64,000 nt of DNA, from positions 1 through 64,000 of the forward strand of contig JACCIX010000524.1 in NCBI GenBank assembly GCA_025506515.1, given 5' to 3'. The position numbers and the translations under genes are program-made. This document shows, in pieces, positions 11,464-22,391 of this stretch. Each line of letters starts with the position of its first letter. Within the stretch, counting starts at the first letter, position 1. The stretch is from Flaveria trinervia (lineage: Eukaryota > Streptophyta > Magnoliopsida > Asterales > Asteraceae). Under the pieces are notes generated by a model. That model searched no databases. It had not been told where the DNA came from and saw only the letters and a list, made by a program, of their open reading frames with translations.

Positions 11464-12085
11464 ATGAGTATTCTGCATGATGAATTCCAGGCTAACAGAA
11501 GTCTTCCCCCTGCTCGGGAGAAGGCCGTTCGTAAGATGCCTCCATTGGCCAAGGGGGCCCTTATAGCTAAACCCGGTTCCCATGGGGGATCTATTGGTCA
11601 AGGGGTGGCTACGTCTAATCAGTTTGGTGCTTTATTGAGTGTTACAGACTCTCCTGGTGTTGGTGGGGATCGTGGTTTGGGTAAGAAAATGGCCCCATCT
11701 GTCTAGCCTCCTAACGTCCCCGTGGCCCCTCCCGAAGACTCGCCTATGGTCTTGAGTGGCAATTGTAGGCTGACTGGGGTTACAACTAAATCTGTAGATG
11801 TTGATATGGATAGGGATTTTGGAAATGAATGATGGTCAGAAAAGGTGCATACGTGATAGACTTCTCAGATGCAGCTCGGTGAAAGCCGCGGACCAGGCAA
11901 ATTGGGAAGAAGGAGAATGGGAATACTTCTTGTTCTATTGCCAGGAACTTAACCTGGACATTGATTCTGTGTTGAAGAAGTGGAGCCTGCTGAGGATGGT
12001 ATTGCTTCAGAAGAAAGGAATCGTATGGAAACCGAAATGCCCCCTGGTGCTGAGACATCTAAGGGGATCCAAAATGGCAACGGTT
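11464..12085 (+). pseudogene. LINE-3 ORF1 remnant
   Basis: An 80-codon open frame (11464-11706) is rich in Lys, Pro, Gly and Ser and is followed by acidic and mixed sequence up to the ORF2 start. The DUF4283-like part recognised in LINE-2 is absent, so either the 5' end of ORF1 was never copied or it was lost. Identity rests on position just upstream of the ORF2 endonuclease start; there is no clear motif. Confidence 0.4.
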
Positions 12086-12408
12086 GTAATAATGATTAAT
12101 CTCACAGCTTGGAACATTAGGGGGTTGGGCAACCTCACTAACCAGAACCAAATCATACAACATCTGGCCTTAGGTGAGTTTTGCGTTGCGGGGATCCTCG
12201 AGACTCATCTTAAGATCTATAATATTGTTAAAGTTTGTAAGAAGATTTGTGGTAGATGGCGGTGGACTCTAATGTCAACGAATGCGTGGGGGGTACTCAG
12301 ATCATCATTTGTTGGGACCCCCGGTTGTCAATGTTATGATATTGGAGAGGCTGCCTCAAGTGATACACTGTTTCATTGATCTGGTTAATGGCCAGCAGGG
12401 GTTTTATT
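12074..12408 (+). pseudogene. LINE-3 ORF2, N-terminal endonuclease part (before LTR insertion)
   Basis: Reads LTAWNIRGLGNLTNQNQI followed by GILETHL, the usual start of the LINE endonuclease fold, with the metal-binding Asn and Glu positions recognisable. The frame runs out near 12379. At 12404-12408 the LTR target TTATT interrupts it. The remainder resumes at 15045. Confidence 0.8.
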
Positions 12409-13601
12409 TGTCACACCCCAACCTTGACGGTGGAAACGTCGAGATGTGAGGGTTAAGATTGTTCACAACCACATAACGCTATAATTAAATGTAAATATTT
12501 AAATTATAAGTTTCAAAAGGAAGTACAAACATAAGTATCAAACTTGAAATAAGTTCAAACATAAATCAAAACATAACATAACATTTTTATTGTTAAACTA
12601 GGTCCAAGTCCTAGTTTCATTGCAACCTTCAAAAGTCCACTTTAAACTTGGGGATTTCTTGAAACATGATAAAAATAACAGGTCAACTATAAATAGTGGT
12701 GAGTTTCCAAGGTTTTTATACATAATATGATAAAGTTACAAGTAGCAATTCATGTCATAGGTCATAAGCAAGTAAGGTTATAGAACACATATCGTCACAA
12801 CCAAACCTCGACTTGATTACAAGTATAAAAGATTGGCTAAGTGTATTTGGTTCCCATGATGAACAAGCATACGTCATCAGGAGTCGGCAATACATCGACT
12901 TTAGCACCAAATAGGCTTGTCAGGCCAATGATCAAAGACGTCGCCAGGCTAGCAATAGTTAATGATTATAAACAAAAATATATATCTCATATAAACACTT
13001 ACAACACACAAATAACCATGACAAAAATATGAATTGCAAGTACTTTACAAGTCTAAACGTTTACAAGTGCATTATGTATCAGTAATCCTGTTTCACCCCA
13101 ATTAGTGTGAAAAGATAAAAAGGGGGCAATGAAAACTCACATATCAAATAAGTATAAAATGAAGTTCAATAAGAATAATGTATGTCGTTCCAAGGTCAAA
13201 CGTCACAAGGCACACCTAAATATATAAATATAACAAGATTTAGGTTAATAATAAGATTAACAGTGTAAATGAACTAGGGTTTCAATTTGGTATTTGGGGT
13301 TTTTGTCAAACATCGATATTTAAAAAAAGGAAAACAATTATATGTTCTCTTGTAATAATTGAAAATGAATATATTTATATTTTTATACACAGATATGAAG
13401 GAGAAAAATATTTATAATAATTTAAAGTATTTAGATATAAATTGAAATAAAGTTTTATAACTAAACGAAATGAACACGTTTTTTTATCAATAATTAAAAG
13501 AAACGTTTGAACCAATAGTAATTTATCTTTTACTATTTACAATTCATAAAAAAAATTAATAACCAAAAGTAATCTTTGTTAAAATATTAAAAGAAATTAT
13601 T

Positions 13602-13603
<2 letters not shown>

Positions 13604-13662
<59 letters not shown>

Positions 13663-13680
13663 TATATATAATATATATAA
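13604..13680. repeat. (TA)n microsatellite in the solo LTR
   Basis: About 75 bp of nearly pure TA dinucleotides with small interruptions. It can fold on itself and is likely to be length-variable. Confidence 0.95.
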
Positions 13681-13777
13681 ATTGCTTTGTTGCTTTTACA
13701 ATATTTAAAGTTTACAAAATCTATTTTTTGTATTTATTTAAAATTTCTAAAATTAATTTAAGGCTGAAAAGCCTTTT

Positions 13778-13860
13778 AAAAAATAAATGAGGGAGCCCGG
13801 GTTCGAACCCGGGACCTCAAGATTGTAAGGGTAAGTGTCTAACCAGTGAACCAAGGCTTC
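13778..13860 (-). other. tRNA-like Pol III unit (A box, B box, T6)
   Basis: On the minus strand, a perfect A-box match TGGTTCACTGG (13853-13843) is followed by a perfect B box in GGTTCGAACCC (13808-13798), inside the 18-bp palindrome CCCGGGTTCGAACCCGGG. A TTTTTT run (13783-13778) follows, a fitting Pol III stop. Spacing fits a tRNA of about 73 nt. The acceptor and anticodon stems pair poorly, so it is not a normal tRNA gene. It could be a tRNA-derived SINE head captured by the LTR or a decayed tRNA copy. No anticodon is called. Confidence 0.5.
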
Positions 13861-15044
13861 AACCGCGGTACATCTGGGTTCTGAAAATTTAAAAACATAA
13901 ACGCCAAGAAAACCCCAATCCCTTAAGAACCTTAATTCCACAATCCTCAAAATTGAACCTGAATTCGTTAATGTAAAAGCTTGTAATCATGGGGCTTTTG
14001 TTCCCCATGCTAATCGAGCATATACATGTATGTAATTTACCCGAACAGGTTCGAATTGAAGGTGAACCTAACGATGAACAAGTCGCAGTCGAAGGAGATG
14101 CAGAATCGATGTAAACGTTGATGATAACTCAATTAACCTTGTGTATAGCTTCGTATGACAAACTAGATCCAAAGCCCCTTATCGATTTCAAATCTTGATG
14201 TTCGGAAGATAGCGTTCGAGTATGTTGCAGTTCGTGATCAACAGAGAGAATCGAAAGAGATGTTTATGTTTATTTAAGGTGAAATTGATGATTGCAATTG
14301 ATTAGAATCAGATAAACGTTCGATTTGGTTCAGTTAATTGGGTTATGATTGGAGTTTAATGCTCAAACGGTTATGGATCTTAACGTGCTTCGGTTATACC
14401 TTCGAATGGAGTGGTAACCGATGTTTACCCTCAACTATTAGATGCATTCAAGGTCCAATCACGTAACCTAAACGATCCGAACGGTTTTGGGTTACGAAAA
14501 CGAATGGTTTTGGTGTTCTAGGGCTCGCCGGAGTTGGCCGGAAGTTGGCCGGAAAAAAAAGTATGAAAGGGGGAAAAGGGCGGTTTGGGTTTTTTGAAAT
14601 TACATAACTGGTCCCTGAAGTTTATGGATGTTGGTATTTTATGTAAAAACTTTAAATTTAAGTTTCACAAATTACACACATACCCCTGAACTTAGTTTAA
14701 GTTTAACTTTTAAGTATTTTATTTAAATTTTAAACTTTTATAATAATAATAATTATTATTATTATTGTTATTAATATTATAGATACTATAACTTAAGTTG
14801 TTAATATTGTTATTTTTATTATAATTTATTATTAACCCTTTTTATTATTTCTAACATTTTTATTATTATTAATATTAATATTATTATTATCATTATCATG
14901 TTTAGCAAAATGTTTTATTAATTTCCGACTTAACTCAACATGCATAACAAGCACTCAAAATTTCACAAATGACATAATGACCTTTACAAGAACTTAACAA
15001 AGCTAAATTTCCATTTAACGAAAAATACGAGATGTTACATTATT

Positions 15045-18000
15045 GCTCCTTTGTCTATGGCCATCATAGAAGGATTCCTAGGAGACAGTGCTGGGATGCC
15101 CTGAAGCTGCACAAGCACGTTGTTGGTTCCCAGCCGTGGGTTTTGTTAGGTGACTTTAATGCCTCGATTTGTCCGTCCGAACGCTCCCATGGCTGCTCTG
15201 ATATGTCCTGTAGTATGGGGGAGGCTAGAGAATGCTTCAATGAGGTGGAGATTAAGGATGTTAACATGGCTGGTTTGAAGTTCACATGGAACCAATGCCC
15301 GGTTAGGCAGGGGGTTTGCTTAAAAAGCTTGACCGTGTGATGGCCAATGCTCACTTTTTGGCGCGTTACTCGCTTGCCTATGCCACGTTCTTACCGTTTC
15401 TACTTTCGGATCACTGCCCCATGTCATTTCCTTTCCGTACACGTCTCGGTCCCCCCCCCAAACCTTTTAAGTTTGCGAATTCCTTGTGAGTAAGGCGGAA
15501 TTTCTCCCTTTGGTTCGGACCACATGGGAAACTCAAGTTGCAGGGTTCTCAATGTACTCGGTTATCTCCAAGCTTAAGCTTCTTAAAAAGCCGCTCAGGA
15601 AACTGCAGTTTGCTCAAGGTAATATTTTCAAAAAAGCCTGATTCTTGAAGTGTGAGCTGGAGAATATCCAAACGGAGGTTGTGTCTGATCCTCACAATGA
15701 GGCTCTCCGGGAAGAAGAAATTCATTACTTGCAGGCCTATAAAGCTGCTGTCTTGGATGAAGCTGTCTTTCTCCGGCAGCGTGCCAAAGTCTCTTGGCTC
15801 AAGGATGGCGACCAAAACTGTAGATACTCCATAATGTTGTCCGGAGCAATGGTTCGAGAGATAGAATAGTGGAAGTGGAAGATATGAGGGGTCATAAATG
15901 GTTTGGAGATGCAGTGGGGGAGCAATTTGTAGAACATTTTAAGAGTGTTCTCGGGCTCTCGTCCCCTATTACTCCAATGAATGACCCTGTGGGTTTGTTC
16001 TGTAACAAGATTTCGTCTGATTCTGCCAGCCACATGGTGTGGACTGTGACTGATGAGGAGATTAAAGCTGTGATTTTTGATATCGATGATAATAAGGCCC
16101 CGGGGCCGGATGGGTACAATGCCAAGTTCTTCAAATCGACATGGCATATTGTTGGCCCGGATGTGTGTAAAGGTGTGAAGGATTTCTTCCGGAATGGCAA
16201 ACTTCTAAGGGAATTAAATAACACGGTGTTGGCTCTTGTCCCGAAGTCAAAGTTGGCCGCCACGGTCTCGGACTACCGGCCCATTGCTTGTTGTAACATT
16301 TTGTATAAGTGTATCACTAAAATTATCGCTAAGTGGCTCAAGGTTGTGCTGAAGGAGATTATTGATGAGTGTCAGAGTGCTTTCGTCCCGGGCAGGCAAA
16401 TTTGTGACAACATCTTACTCACTCAGGAGCTAATGCGCAACTACCACCGTGATAGAGGTCCGGGTCGCTGTGCCTTTAAGATTGACATCCAAAAGGCTTA
16501 TGATACGGTTGAGTGGGATTTTCTTAAAGATTGCCTCCTCCACATTGGTATCCACCCGACCATGATCATATAGATTATGAGCTGTGTCTCCTCTCCTTCA
16601 TTTACTATTGTTGTCAACGGTAACCATGTGGGTTTCTTCCCGGGGAAGAGAGGCCTGCGTCAAGGGGATCCGCTGTCCCCCTACCTCTTCACTATTGTCA
16701 TGGAAGCTCTTTCTCTTATGATTAGCAGGCGGGTTAAAGGCGACCCTAGGTTCAAGTTTCACTGGAAGTGTAAGGAAGTGGGGCTGACGCACTTATGCTT
16801 TGCGGATGACCTATTTTTGTTCTGTCACGGTGATGTTCATTCGGTCTCCACCCTTATGGAAGCTTTGGAGGAATTTAGTGCTTTGTCTGGTCTTATCCCT
16901 AGCATCCTGAAAAGTACGGTCTTTTTTGGCAATGTTAAAGAGGATACCAGGACGGCTATTTGTAACAGAATTAGATTCCGTGTAGGCGTTCTCCCTGTGA
17001 AATACCTTGGGGTTCCCCTTCTGTCCACTCGGTTATACCACAAGGATTGTTGGGCCCTCATTGACAAAGTCAAAACCCAAGTGCTTGACTGGAAGAATAA
17101 AGTTCTGTCCTTTGCTGGTCGGCTTCAACTCATTAAGTCTGTTCTGAGCTCTATTCAGGTGTACTGGGCCTCTGTGTTTTTCATTCCTATTTCGGTCTCC
17201 AAGGAAATTGAGAAAATCATGCGAGGGTTCTTGTGGTGCCATGGTGATATGAAAAGGGGTAAGGCTAAAGTCAAATGGAAAGAGGTCTGCTCCCCTTTAA
17301 TTCAAGGAGGCTTAGGCCTCAAAAGCTTAAGGATTTGGAATAAAGCCCTCCTGGCCAAACATACCTGGAATATTCTTACAGAGAAGAAGTCTCTATGGGT
17401 TAAATGGATTCACACGTATCGGATTAAAGGCAGAAACTTCTGGGAGATTGATAACAAGCATGATAGGTGCTGGAGTTGGAAAAAGATCCTTGAGCACAGA
17501 GACAATTTAAGAGGTCATATCATGCATAAAATTGGAAATGGGCAAAGGACATCGACCTGGTTTGACAACTGGCACCAGATTGGCCCCTCACTTTACAGAT
17601 CCCTCGCAGGATCTTGTTTGAATGTGGTCTGTCTTCGACTGCCAGGGTGGCGGATTTCATTGAAGACGGTGAGTGGAAATAGCCCCCTCAACTGCTGCAA
17701 TGGTTACCGGATCTCGATGCACACCCCTGCCCTCCTATTGAGGTAAACTCCCTGGATAGACTGGTCTGGGTCTCCCGTGATGGTAGAGAAAGGGATTTCT
17801 GTGTTGCATCCGTATGGCATGATATCCAATCATCACGGATTCTGTGAAATAGGTGGAGGTGGTCTGGTTCTCTCAAAATATTCCCCGCCATGCATTTATC
17901 ACATGGCTGGCTATTAAAGGCAGGCTCAAAACTCATGATGTTGTGGGGTCTTGGGGTACTTAGAGGGACCTTAAATGTGTTTTTTGTTCGAACTCTCCTG

Positions 18001-18388
18001 ACAGCCACTCCCACCTATTTTTCGAGTGTGCGTATCCTAAAGAAGTCTGGTGGATTATTAAAAAGTCTACGAAGTGGGGCTTTATCCCGGATAGCTGGGA
18101 GGACATCATGGCCACATGTGTTCGCTTAAATGCAACAATTCGATTTGGAGTATCACCAACCGTCTGGCCCTGAGTGCGTGTGTATATTACATATGGCAGG
18201 AGCTTAACTTGAGATCTAACCAGTCTAATTGTCGCTCTACGACGGTGCTGGTTCGCATTATTACTGATTCTGTTAGGCTGCGGCTTATGGGGCTAACATG
18301 GAAGCCCTCTTTGGCTACTAAGGAGGTATGTCGGATATGGGGTATCCAAGACATCTGTGGATTGGCCCATGCAGAAGGCTCAAAGTGA
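15045..18388 (+). pseudogene. LINE-3 ORF2, remainder (endonuclease end, RT, zf-RVT)
   Basis: GDFNA appears near 15155 and the SDH motif near 15407 (endonuclease). A long frame runs from 15869 to 17746 with one in-frame TAG at 16571-16573, where LINE-2 has TGG (WIMSCV), so Trp changed to stop as in LINE-1 but at another site. It holds DDNKAPGPDGY, DYRPIACCNILYKCITK, DIQKAYDTVEW, GLRQGDPLSPYLF and HLCFADDLFLFCHGD. After a shift near 17600, zf-RVT is readable around 17860-18020 (FSQNIPRHAF, then CVFCSNSPDSHSHLFFEC) with another TAG at about 17960. The end (18116-18388) has the SIWS...YYIWQELN segment. Confidence 0.88.
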
Positions 18389-18679
18389 TGGTTCTTCTCA
18401 TGTGGAATATTATGGAAGATGTTAGGGAGAGTATGAGGGGTTGGATGAGAGGGACCGAGAGATTTAAAATCAACTTGATAATCCTTTGTGTCGGTCACTA
18501 CAGTTTTTGTCTTGTTGTTTATTGCGTCTTGTGGGGGAGGGGGGAAGAGGGCTGGGTTGCTTTGGGGTCAACCTTCTTGCTCGGTTGCCTTCGGAGCACG
18601 CGGGATTCCACCCGCTTTATGTTCTAATCTGGCTGGTGTTGCCGGGTGGTTTGGAGATACAGGGAAAGTGTTGTCAACA

Positions 18680-18885
18680 AGGTCAATATCATGAAGCCGG
18701 TAGCTCTTTGGTGCTGCTGGGAATGTAAATCATCCAACACCAAGAGCAGGCTGCCTCATGCAAGGCGGTTTCTCATGTTCTGGACAGGTTGGGCTGTTAG
18801 TCCGCCTCTCTTAAAGGAGGTCCAGGTCGGGGAGTGGGGGAGCTGGGATTGGATTTGGCTGGGGATGTGGGCTGCTAATAAGAAG
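18680..18885 (+). repeat. Direct repeat in LINE-3 3' region, copy 1 (copy 2 at 19031-19238)
   Basis: Roughly 200 bp, period about 352 bp, similar but diverged. LINE-1 has a different duplicated module in the equivalent region. Confidence 0.7.
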
Positions 18886-19030
18886 TCTCTCCCGAAGTTC
18901 AGGAATAGAGTACTAAGATCTGGATGGCTCATCCAAAGATGCGGGAGTTAAACTCTTGGTCGAGAGTCCTGGGCGTTCGCGGTGTCTCCTTGCTGAAACG
19001 GCTTAATTACTCGGGCCTGTACAAAGGTAT

Positions 19031-19238
19031 CGCTAACATGGTCAATTTCATGATGCAAGTTGCTCTTTGTTGCTGCTGGGTTTGTAAAAAGTCGAAAACC
19101 AAGAGTAGGTTGCCTCATGCATGGCGTTTTTTTTCTGGTGTTGGAAAGGTTGGGCTGTTTATCCGACTCCCTTGAAGATGGCCCAGGTTGTGGGCTACGG
19201 GGTCTGGGTATGGACTTGGAAGGGGAAGTGGGCTGCGA
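19031..19238 (+). repeat. Direct repeat in LINE-3 3' region, copy 2
   Basis: Partner of 18680-18885; see that entry for the shared words. Confidence 0.7.
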
Positions 19239-19760
19239 GCAAGGGGGCCCTCTCGTGGGGATCTGGCCCTATTCAGCTTTGTAGGGGGACTAAGGCCTCG
19301 TTTTCGATGGGTTGGGCTAATATGTTTACGTGGGCCGTGGGCTCTATGAGGAGGGATCGGCCTAAGGCTGTTTCGTCTGGGCCTGGGGACAAAACCTCCT
19401 CCCCCTATACTGGACCGTGGTGGGCCATTTGTAGAAATAGAGCTAGATGGTCTCCTTATGAGAAGATGAATTGCAGAATCTATGTTCTCAAGAGCTGTAT
19501 TGGGTTGTCCCAGTTCTGTGGGCCTACTCTCTGTCTTGGGCTTGTGATCTGTAGCTCTAGGGTTGTTAATTTTGTATCTTATGGTTATATGGGTCTTTTG
19601 CTTACTTGCGCTGTAAACCTTTTGTATAGAGTTTCTTACTCTAGGCTTTTGGGGGTTCGGGTTTTTGTTGGGTATCCAAAAGTTTGTTTTGGTTTGCACC
19701 CTCGAATCCCGGGGGGGTATGCCCCTCCTTAATCTTGTTTGTTCTTGATTGAAATTTTTG

Positions 19761-19776
19761 CCGGGCTTTGCCCTTT
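19761..19776 (+). other. LINE-3 3'-terminal hairpin
   Basis: CCGGGC, loop TTT, GCCC, then TTTATCC and A8. Same stem as LINE-2 with a changed loop. Confidence 0.65.
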
Positions 19777-19788
19777 ATCCAAAAAAAA

Positions 19789-19816
19789 CCCCTAAACCCT
19801 AAACCCTAACCCTAAA
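19789..19816 (+). repeat. Telomere-type repeat, about 28 bp
   Basis: About four CCCTAAA units, one of them shortened to CCCTAA, between the A tail of LINE-3 and the copia fragment. Confidence 0.92.
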
Positions 19817-20594
19817 CAAGGAGTTAGTAACCACACTGGAATCTCTCTACAAGCTGAAGGTGAGACAAGTACGCTCAGACAATGGGACTAAATTCAAGAA
19901 TCAGTGGATGGAGGCTTACTGCAAGGAAAAAGGAATTGTGCATCAATTCACTTCTGCCTACACGCCTCAGATGAATGGTGTTGCTGAGAGAAAGAACAGA
20001 AGCTTGATAGAGACAGTACGGACAATGCTGGCAGACTCGAAACTGCCTATCCAATTCTGGAATGAGGCAGTGGCTAATGCGTGGTATACACTGAATCGAG
20101 TTCTGATAGTCAAGCGCCACGGAAAGACATGTTACGAGCTACTACAATGACGCAAACCGAATCTGGAGTATCTCGAACCATTTGGCGCGCCGTGTACACT
20201 TCTGAAGAAGACTCAAGAAGGTAAATTCAGCGAGAAGGCTGATGAAGGAATCTTCTTAGGATACAACATACCGAACAAGAGAGTTTACAACAACTCAACG
20301 AGTCTAGTAGAAGTGTGGTGTAATGTTGATGTTCAGAGATATACCACACCACCTACTGGCAAAGGACCCGCCTACTTTTTCGACTATGATGGTTTCTTTA
20401 AGTCCTTCAACATCCCTATCTCTTCTTCTAATGATGAGTTAGCTACGCGAATGATGGATGATATCTTGAATACACCATCTCTTGATTCAACATCATCGAG
20501 TTCACAGAGAGAATTCATTATATTTCGACTCCAGACGTACCCTAGCCGTCCAGAAGCCTCCAAGTTGATACTCCAAGTTCATAGAACGCTGTAG
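19817..20594 (+). pseudogene. Ty1/copia integrase fragment
   Basis: Reads as the later part of a copia-type integrase. RSDNGTKF (near 19875) holds the second catalytic Asp and GVAERKNRSLIETVRTML (near 19980) holds the catalytic Glu. It continues with WYTLNR and, after a TGA at 20148-20150, with LEYLEPFG and GIFLGY. Related elements usually have Arg (CGA) at the stop, so a C to T change is likely. The gag, protease and first catalytic Asp are missing on the left, where the fragment abuts telomere repeats. RT and RNase H are missing on the right. The frame ends at 20594 in Ser/Thr-rich sequence. Confidence 0.85.
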
Positions 20595-20754
20595 ATCGAT
20601 TTCTAATAGATTCTTAACGTTTGATTCAATACTTTATTGATTCTACGTGCGTTCTCACTGATTGGATCGCCAATCAAATAGGATTCCGCATTATTTGGTT
20701 TGGTTTACACGTTAATCATTAGGTATTTCGTTCAAATACCAGGTCCTAACACTT
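20595..20754. other. Unassigned spacer
   Basis: 160 bp between the copia fragment and an LTR fragment. Nothing recognised. Confidence 0.5.
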
Positions 20755-20974
20755 TCTTCTTCTTTTTCTTCAGCCGAGAGTTCCTCTGCTCTCTCTCTAA
20801 AACCGAAGAAGATGGTGATGTGAAGTGAGGGTGGGCGGCCATGCCCACCTTTACACCAACTCTTTCAAAGGTTTGTCCTTTTGGACACTTTTAGTCCCTC
20901 CACTTGGACTTTATTGCTTTTCTTTCTTTTATTCTTCATGTCTTGTCTTTTTAAAAAAATAACCGGGTGTTACA
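20755..20974 (-). mobile_element. LTR fragment, B family, 5' ~220 bp only
   Basis: The reverse strand starts TGTAACACCCGGTTATTT and contains the B-family words AAGTCCAAGTGGAGGGAC, GTGTCCAAAAGGACAAA and GGTGGGCATGGCCGCCCACC, as in the LTRs at 33185 and 50063. It stops in the GAAGAAGAAG run, so the rest of the LTR has been lost. Confidence 0.85.
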
Positions 20975-21185
20975 AGATCCGCGCTTCTAAATTAATACCA
21001 AATCGACCTCCTTTTACACATGTCATTCCTATACATGGTTAGAAACCGACTGTAGAAGATGCATGTTCTTGGAGGTTTTCAGTTTTAAAGGGGAATATTT
21101 TTCTATTCATGAATTTTAAAAAAACAAAAGGTGATACATTTAGAGGCAATTGTCATACAATTAGGTACTAAACACTCGTAGCCTA

Positions 21186-21216
21186 ACGAGCCGTGTGCTA
21201 CACGGGTTAAAAAATT
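21186..21216 (-). other. Adjacent hairpins, possible Helitron 3' end
   Basis: The minus strand reads CCCGTGTAGCACACGG (stem CCGTGT/ACACGG) and then CTCGTTAGGCTACGAG (stem CTCGT/ACGAG). Helitrons end with a GC hairpin close to a CTRR terminus. The hairpin fits and lies downstream of the helicase scrap on the same strand, but I could not place a CTRR end. Confidence 0.35.
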
Positions 21217-21658
21217 AAATAAAAATAATAATAGTCAAAAATTAAAAATTAGTAGTAATAACAATAATCATATCATGTAACATCAATTGTTCCTTCAAAG
21301 TTAGTATCAATAACAATATTGCTTAAGGTGTTAAGTGGCTTATTCACCAGCATTTAATAACAAATATTTATACATTTAACATTTTAACAATAATTATGAT
21401 AAATAATTATAATTGTAAATTATTAGTTACTATAAAAAAATCATATAATATATAAACATGTGAATGTGAATTAATAGGAATGATTATTAAGCTTGTATTA
21501 TATAAAATAAAGAAGATTAAATAAATCAAGTGAAATAATTACATTACATAGTTAAATACAAAAAGAAAAAACAATATATGTTTACAAATTTATAAAAATC
21601 TCTATGTATACAATATTTAAAGTTGTACTTGAAAAATTACTATTATAATATCATTCGG

Positions 21659-21724
21659 TATAACTAACTTTAGTTCGTCTTGTCTCGTAACTCTTGATAA
21701 TACAACATATAGTTGTCCGTGTAT
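21659..21724 (-). pseudogene. Scrap of Helitron helicase (C-terminal motif)
   Basis: The minus strand translates to GQLYVVLSRVTRQDELKLVI, matching the GQLYVALSRV motif near the end of Pif1-like helicases in plant RepHel proteins. Stops appear just upstream in this frame and just downstream, and no Rep domain was found. It indicates an old autonomous Helitron passing through here on the minus strand. Confidence 0.6.
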
Positions 21725-22391
21725 AAAATATGTTGCTTAAAACACAAACCAATTCTTGAATTTTTAAGTTATAAATTAAATGTCAAACATTTGAATTTTT
21801 TAAAAATATGTGAATGATACTAGTTTTATAAATCATTAATTTATAAATGCATAAGATACATAATGATTGAATATTTTGGAAACTGATTTTCGAATTTCGA
21901 ATAATATATATACAAAACATTTCTATTTTTTCAAATTTCAAATAATATATATACACAACATTTCTTTTATATAAATATGATTCTCCATATAATACCGGAG
22001 GGAAGTTTACAAAATATATTATATTGTGGGTTTTAAATATTTGATTTAAGTTATTGTTTAGTAATGCATATAAGAAGAGTGGTAATTTATAAGCATTTTG
22101 AATCATAGATTAAATTGTTAAAAATCTAAATTTCTAAAAATCTGAATTTGTTAAAAATATATACATGCATTCTAATTTTATCGTTTACGACTGTATAATG
22201 CATGACTTATAATGATTGAAATGTTTATTTTTGGTAAATTTTAATGTTGATAAATTATATTAATGTAGGATTATAGTATGAATAAATGGTAATTAAATTT
22301 GAATTTAGTTTTACAAATAAAGTATTGCATGAGGGATTTTATTACTTGATTGACGTTATTGCTTTTGTTTCTTTATCAAACAATTATTGCA

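Larger units (their letters stand above)
12409..15039 (-). mobile_element. Solo LTR, 2.63 kb, inside LINE-3 (TSD TTATT)
   Basis: The plus strand begins TGTCACACCCC and ends GATGTTACA, giving TG...CA ends. TTATT precedes it (12404-12408) and follows it (15040-15044). Joining the LINE across the insertion restores continuity with LINE-2, so the borders are firm. No internal retrotransposon region is present: the two LTRs of a parent recombined. Strand is inferred from element D, whose LTRs show TGTCACACCCC on plus while its genes read on minus. Contents are AT-rich, with a (TA)n run, ATT-rich runs (14740-14910) and a tRNA-like sequence. Confidence 0.9.
18389..19760 (+). other. LINE-3 3' region with internal duplication
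   Basis: About 1.37 kb of G-rich, non-coding-looking sequence. A segment of about 200 bp at 18680-18885 recurs at 19031-19238: both start near a TCAAT..CATGA word, share GCTGCTGGG, AAGAG.AGG.TGCCTCATGCA and GGTTGGGCTGTT, and end near GTGGGCTGC. The last ~175 bp resemble the end of LINE-2. A 203-codon open frame (19121-19732) has no recognisable domain. Confidence 0.65.
11463..19788 (+). mobile_element. LINE-3 copy: L1-type LINE, 5'-truncated, split by a solo LTR
   Basis: The element starts abruptly in ORF1-like sequence after telomere repeats. It is interrupted by the LTR at 12409-15039 and resumes at 15045 in the same endonuclease region: GGGGTTTTATT joins GCTCCTTTGTCTATGG, aligning with LINE-2 at about 6700. 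It ends with the GCCGGGCTTTGCCC hairpin, A8 and CCCTAAA. It is more GC-rich than LINE-1. Three diverged LINEs of one lineage sit head to tail, each with its 3' end against telomere repeats. Confidence 0.92.

Noticed and set aside
13753..13950. Functional tRNA gene at the Pol III boxes
   Set aside because: Acceptor and anticodon stems do not pair well; kept only as a tRNA-like unit.
19121..19732. 203-codon frame in the LINE-3 3' region
   Set aside because: No recognisable domain, contains one copy of the internal duplication, and the overlapping minus frame is equally long.
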